Of a DNA stretch of 64,000 nucleotides, positions 60,283 through 64,000 are shown piece by piece. The notes under the pieces were generated by a model. That model searched no databases, was not told where the DNA came from, and was given only the letters and a program-made list of their open reading frames with translations. A program made the translations under genes and the position numbers. The DNA is from Pseudomonadota bacterium (GTDB lineage Bacteria > Pseudomonadota > Alphaproteobacteria > Reyranellales > Reyranellaceae): positions 1 through 64,000 of the forward strand of contig JAFEBU010000064.1 of the NCBI GenBank assembly GCA_018242505.1. Reading direction: 5' to 3'. Within the stretch, counting starts at the first letter, position 1. Every line of letters begins with the position of its first letter.

Positions 60283-61137
60283 TCCTGTTTTTCCTCACGT
60301 GATTTGGACTGCTACCTCACCCTGCTTTATGGCGAAGGTTCTTTTGGCCTCTTCGAGCACTTCGCTACATCCGATTTGAAGTTCTACCTCCCGGCTGCTG
60401 ACGCCTCTGGATTGATCTGATTGTGCTACCGAGCCGTCCCAGGATCGATTCAATCGATCGTTTCAACGAGGCCCAGACCGTTACCTCCTGTCAGCACGAG
60501 TGGGGACAGCGGGGCGCCGGACGCGACCACGAGCACCATACCGTCCTCTTCCACGCAAGCGAACGCCAGAAGCGTGATGAAAAATGCGGAAGCGGGATGG
60601 TCGGCACCGGCGATACCGGCGGCAGGTCCGACAGCAGTATGACAAGCGCAGTCTTATGCCGGCAGCGGGGTCAGGCCGGCATACTTCCTCCCAGGCCATT
60701 CTCGCCGCCACCCCCTTGACCGGAGCCGATCTGACGAAGCCCGAAAGGCATGGAGCTGGATCGCTCTGCTCTGGCCAACTGGGGGGAAGGTGTTGCCTGG
60801 CGGCTGGGGCTGCTGCAGGATCGGCTGGTACAGCACATCTTTAGCGCGCAGAAGCTGTTCGTCGACGACACGCTCGATGGCCTAATGGCTCGATGGCCGC
60901 TTCGCTTTTTTGATTTTCTGCCGGCTGCGGCGGTGGCGACAGACCCGGCAATGGCCCGGTACCCGGCACGCCATTGGAAGGCGGTGGTTTGGGGAGGCTG
61001 TCCCCTGATCCTCGAACCATCCCATCATCCTCGGCCGTGTCCTAATCCTCTATCGGTGGCGGCTTGATTCGAAAGCGCAACCTCATGTGGATCGAACTCG
61101 TTCACCTATAACGACGGCCAGCACAAGGGGTGTTTCC
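60283..61137. other. Intergenic region containing an IS66 transposase scrap
   Basis: About 850 bp without an intact gene between the patatin and catalase genes. The IS66 piece lies at 60745-60870. No other recognisable coding sequence is present. Confidence 0.5.
60745..60870 (+). mobile_element. IS66-family transposase (TnpC) fragment
   Basis: The stretch MELDRSALANWGEGVAWRLG, then LLQDRLVQHIFSAQKLFVDDT, corresponds to the DDE-region entry of IS66 transposases (E-L-D-R-S-x-L-A-x-W ... A-E-x-L-x-x-D-D-T). Only about 42 residues remain and the element's ends are not recognisable. It is an inactive relic indicating past insertion here. Confidence 0.65.
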
Positions 61138-63228
61138 ATGGCGAAGGCAGGCAAGGATCAGTTACGGCAACCCCCAAAGCAGAGCACCGGCTCGGGTGGA
61201 GAAACGCACCAGGCGTCCACCTCCCGCGACACGACGCTCACGACCAATCAGGGCGTTGCGATCTCCGACAACCAGAACAGCCTCAGGAGTGGAGCGCGGG
61301 GCCCCGCGCTCCTCGAGGACTTTGTGCTGCGCGAGAAGATTACGCATTTCGACCACGAGCGTATTCCCGAGCGCGTCGTGCACGCTCGCGGCTCGGCGGC
61401 GCACGGTTACTTTGAAGCTTCCCGCAATGCCTCCAGGCTCAGTAAGGCAGCCTTCCTCAGGCCAGGCTCGCGCACCAAGGTTTTCGCCCGCTTCTCGACG
61501 GTGGCGGGCGGCGCAGGCTCGATCGACACGCCGCGCGACGTGCGCGGCTTCGCGGTGAAGTTCTACACTGAGGAGGGCAACTTCGACCTGGTCGGCAACA
61601 ATATCCCGGTCTTCTTCATCCAGGACGCGATGAAGTTCCCTGACCTCGTGCATGCCGTAAAAATGGAACCCGATCGCGGCTTTCCGCAATCGGCGACGGC
61701 GCACGACACGTTCTGGGACTTCATCTCGCTCATGCCGGAGAGCATGAACATGGTGATGTGGATCATGTCGGACCGTACGATCCCATATTCGCTCCGTCAC
61801 ATTGAAGGCTTCGGCGTCCATACCTTCCGGTTGATCAATGGGGCGGGCGAGTCGACCTTCGTGAAATTCCACTGGCGACCGACTGTCGGAGCAATGTCGA
61901 ACGTTTGGGACGAGGCAGTGAAGATCGCCGGTGCCGATCCCGACCATCAGCGGCGTGATCTGTTCGAGACGATCCAGGCAGGCAATTTCCCGGAATGGAC
62001 ACTGTCGGTACAGACCTTCAACCAGCAGACCGCCGACAGCCTCGACTTCGACATCCTGGATGCAACGAAGATCATTCCAGAAGAGGTGATCCCCCTCACA
62101 CCCCTCGGCCGCATGGTTCTGGACCGCTGGCCGGACAATTTTTTCGCCGAGACTGAGCAGGTTGCCTTTCATCCCGGCAACCTCGTGCCCGGCATCGACG
62201 TCACGCCCGATCCGCTGTTGCAGGGACGGCTTTTCTCCTACCAGGACACGCAGCTCATTCGGCTCGGCGGCCCGAATTTCCACGAACTGCCAGTCAACCG
62301 ACCGGTCTGTCCGTTCCACAATCTTCAACGCGACGGCTATATGCGCTCGACCATCGCCAAGGGCCGCGTCGCCTACGAGCCGAACTCGCTCGACCCAAAG
62401 GGTGTGCGCGAGAACCCCAAGACGGGCTATCGCAGCTTCCCCGATCCTGATTCCGGCCCGAAGGTGCGCCAGCGTGCGGAGAGCTTCGCCGACCATTATT
62501 CACAGGCGCGGCAGTTCTATCGGTCGATGACCCCGCCGGAGAAGACCAACATCGTGCGCGCATTGACCTTCGAGCTGGGTAAGGTCCAGACGCTTGCGAT
62601 ACGCACGCGCATGCTGGGCCATCTCGATCTGATCGAGCCGGAGCTCGGCAAGCGCGTTGCCGAAGCACTCGGTATGGCAGGCCAGGCCGACCATATCGCG
62701 CCCGAAGTCGAGCCCCGCGACGATCTCGATCCTTCCCCTGCGCTTAGCCTGGTCGCCAAGGCCCCCAAGACGCTGCAGGGCCGCACGGTCGCGGTGCTGG
62801 TGACGGAGGGGAGTGATGCCAAGCTGCGCGACACGGTGCGCAAAGCGCTCGAAAAGGAGAAGGCGACTGTGAAGATGGTCGCGCCCAAGGCCGGCAAGAT
62901 GAAGATCGGCGTGCTACCGGACATGACCATAGAGGGCGGTCCGTCTTGCCTGTTCGACGCCGTCGTGTTGCTGCCGTCGATCGGTGGTGCCGAAATGCTG
63001 CTCGACATGGCATCTGCCGTCGATTGGCTGCGTGACGCCTACGCGCATCTGAAGGCCATCGGGTATGTCGCGGCCGCGTTGCCGTTGTTTGAGAAAGCGG
63101 CTCTCAACATTGACGATGATCCCGGCATCGTCGATGTCGGCGGCAAGGGCGGACTGGATAGATTCATCGAGGCGGCCGAGCAGCACAAGATTTGGGACCG
63201 CGATACGAAGGTCCGACCACCAGTTTGA
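61138..63228 (+). CDS. katE: Large-subunit monofunctional catalase (KatE/HPII type)
   Basis: A 696-residue clade II catalase with an extra C-terminal flavodoxin-like domain, as in E. coli HPII. The distal heme His and its surroundings are in ERIPERVVHARGSAAHGYFE near residue 80-100. The proximal Tyr region RLFSYQDTQ is near 366. RSFPDPDSGPKVRQRAESF and the C-terminal domain (TLQGRTVAVLVTEGSDAKLRD, then FDAVVLLPSIGGAEMLL) follow. It breaks down H2O2. The ATG at 61138 starts the acidic/polar N-terminal arm; an in-frame start at 61087 is not favoured. It is a single gene. Confidence 0.94.
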   Translation: MAKAGKDQLRQPPKQSTGSGGETHQASTSRDTTLTTNQGVAISDNQNSLRSGARGPALLEDFVLREKITHFDHERIPERVVHARGSAAHGYFEASRNASRLSKAAFLRPGSRTKVFARFSTVAGGAGSIDTPRDVRGFAVKFYTEEGNFDLVGNNIPVFFIQDAMKFPDLVHAVKMEPDRGFPQSATAHDTFWDFISLMPESMNMVMWIMSDRTIPYSLRHIEGFGVHTFRLINGAGESTFVKFHWRPTVGAMSNVWDEAVKIAGADPDHQRRDLFETIQAGNFPEWTLSVQTFNQQTADSLDFDILDATKIIPEEVIPLTPLGRMVLDRWPDNFFAETEQVAFHPGNLVPGIDVTPDPLLQGRLFSYQDTQLIRLGGPNFHELPVNRPVCPFHNLQRDGYMRSTIAKGRVAYEPNSLDPKGVRENPKTGYRSFPDPDSGPKVRQRAESFADHYSQARQFYRSMTPPEKTNIVRALTFELGKVQTLAIRTRMLGHLDLIEPELGKRVAEALGMAGQADHIAPEVEPRDDLDPSPALSLVAKAPKTLQGRTVAVLVTEGSDAKLRDTVRKALEKEKATVKMVAPKAGKMKIGVLPDMTIEGGPSCLFDAVVLLPSIGGAEMLLDMASAVDWLRDAYAHLKAIGYVAAALPLFEKAALNIDDDPGIVDVGGKGGLDRFIEAAEQHKIWDRDTKVRPPV

Positions 63229-63670
63229 TGGAGGAATCTCCCTCAAAGGGAACAGCAGCCTGCGGCCAATTCGCCGCCGGCGCCGCCTTCGTCGCCGCGG
63301 CAACCGCAGGCGTCAGCATGACCGCTGTTGCATCGTTCGACAGGGAGACGGCCACTACAATGCCGACATCGTATACTAGGTGGAAAAGGCGGCTGGCCGA
63401 CCTCGCACCATGACGCGTGGCGTGTGCGGCGAGCCAATCGAACAGGCCTTTCTCGCGCGCGACCTCCGATAGGAACGTTATGCCGATCATGAACAGGTAA
63501 ACATCCGTCCCCTCCGCAACGCCTGCCAAGGAACGAAGAGAAACCGCAGGGAGACCGGCAGCAGCACGCTAGCCGCGGCCCAGCCCGCGCCTCTGGCTAA
63601 CGGAATGGCCGGAGGATGACGCCAGCCGCGGCAAAAGCCGCAATGAGCCAGGTCATCAAGGCAGGAGACA
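63210..63670 (-). pseudogene. ArsB/NhaD-like ion transporter remnant
   Basis: Two or three minus-strand frames give the N-terminal third of an ArsB-type or Na+/H+-antiporter-like membrane protein. MTWLIAAFAAAGVILRPFR (about 63600-63670) ends at a stop. ASVLLPVSLR follows in another frame, then LAGVAEGTDVYLFMIGITFLSEVAREKGLFDWLAAHATRHG, and VVAVSLSNDATAVMLTPAVAAATKAA (about 63290-63520). The last carries the conserved N-D-A-T-A motif. It breaks off near 63229 without the remaining helices. Neighbouring intergenic DNA ends at the catalase stop. Confidence 0.72.
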
Positions 63671-63720
63671 CCAGTCGGCCGCTTTCTGTTCGATAGACGA
63701 AGGACCGCCACTGTCCAGTG

Positions 63721-64000
63721 TCATGCTGGGGCTCCAGAGCTAGCGACGGTCGGATCTCCAATGTCCGGTGGCTTATCACCAGCCTTGCGCAGGAGGGCCG
63801 CATGGGCGAACCACAGGCTGATCGAGCCCAAGGCAAAACTGCCAAGGATCGCGAATGTGGCACTGTACCCGAGTCCCTCGGCGATCCAGCCACCGATGGC
63901 CGGGCTGAGGGACGCGCCAATGCCCTGGGCTGTCATCACCGCGCCTTGGCCGACATTGATGCGCCCCGTGCCGTTCAGGATGCGCGCAACCAACCCGGGC
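63721..64000 (-). CDS. MFS transporter, C-terminal part (runs off the right edge)
   Basis: About 93 residues of the C-terminal end of a major facilitator. GRINVGQGAVMTAQGIGASLSPAIGGWIAEGLGYSATFAILGSFALGSISLWFAHAALL spans the last helices (about helices 10-12), followed by a polar tail. The frame is open to the window edge, so the start is upstream (to the right). The sequence GTGRxNVGQGAVMTAQGIGASLSPAIGG is typical of drug-efflux-like or nucleoside-type MFS. The function is undetermined. Confidence 0.8.
   Translation of the reverse strand, partial: PGLVARILNGTGRINVGQGAVMTAQGIGASLSPAIGGWIAEGLGYSATFAILGSFALGSISLWFAHAALLRKAGDKPPDIGDPTVASSGAPA

Noticed and set aside
61162..62496. Minus-strand 444-codon frame opposite katE
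   Set aside because: Antisense shadow of the catalase, whose heme motifs are unmistakable.

Overview
The window is high-GC DNA that reads like an alphaproteobacterial chromosome. The cues are a FixNOPQ-type cbb3 oxidase operon with FixI/CcoI, an NnrS/Rrf2 nitric-oxide module, many CaiB/BaiF CoA-transferases, Hsp20 pairs, and Lrp, GntR-FCD, IclR and TetR regulators of catabolic genes. No rRNA, tRNA, CRISPR array or intact mobile element was seen. The genus cannot be fixed from the sequence alone.

Layout. (1) 1-5.74 kb: an aromatic-acid-type catabolic cluster with an FAD monooxygenase (cut by the window edge), a homogentisate-dioxygenase-like cupin, an alpha/beta hydrolase, a quinone-oxidoreductase-like enzyme, a PaaI thioesterase and an Lrp/AsnC regulator. 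(2) 6.3-13.4 kb, minus strand: ccoN-O-Q-P, a small membrane protein, a DUF2189 membrane protein, ccoI and ccoS. ccoG and ccoH are absent. (3) 13.6-16.3 kb: a decayed membrane-protein gene, nnrS, an NsrR-like Rrf2 regulator and a 7Fe ferredoxin, with a shared AT-rich site upstream of the regulator and the ferredoxin. (4) 16.5-23.5 kb: mixed genes and relics, including an AhpD-like protein, a phosphoesterase, a CaiB, dienelactone-hydrolase-like and ABC-permease remnants, a 46-residue lysine-rich protein with a TTG start, a TauD-type dioxygenase and a cardiolipin synthase. (5) 23.7-30.6 kb: a TetR-associated catabolic cluster (quinone oxidoreductase, luciferase-like monooxygenase, Rieske oxygenase, SDR, acyl-CoA ligase) with three copies of the same 18-bp palindrome in its two divergent promoters. 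(6) 30.8-37.9 kb: CaiB, enoyl-CoA hydratase, AMACR-like CaiB and an Fe-ADH homologue, then IclR and an orphan family-5 binding protein. (7) 38.1-46.9 kb: a small ORF, a membrane adenylate/guanylate cyclase, and a CaiB / biotin-carrier / GntR / carboxyltransferase locus with a shared GntR-type palindrome. Next to it lie the remains of another CaiB and of the biotin carboxylase subunit. (8) 47.2-53.2 kb: one strand of genes encoding an ABC importer (ATPase, permease, binding protein), a metallo-beta-lactamase-fold hydrolase, an SDR and a flavin monooxygenase, probably one uptake-and-degradation unit. (9) 53.2-64 kb: nucleotide-sugar dehydrogenase, Zn-ADH relic, two Hsp20 genes, a GT4 glycosyltransferase, small ORFs, a patatin, an IS66 transposase scrap, a large catalase, an ArsB-like transporter relic and the end of an MFS gene.

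Overall this is an accessory catabolic region. Intact acyl-CoA and aromatic modules, each with a local regulator and recognisable operator palindromes, are interspersed with at least eight decaying genes and several two-copy intergenic tandem duplications of 15-23 bp.
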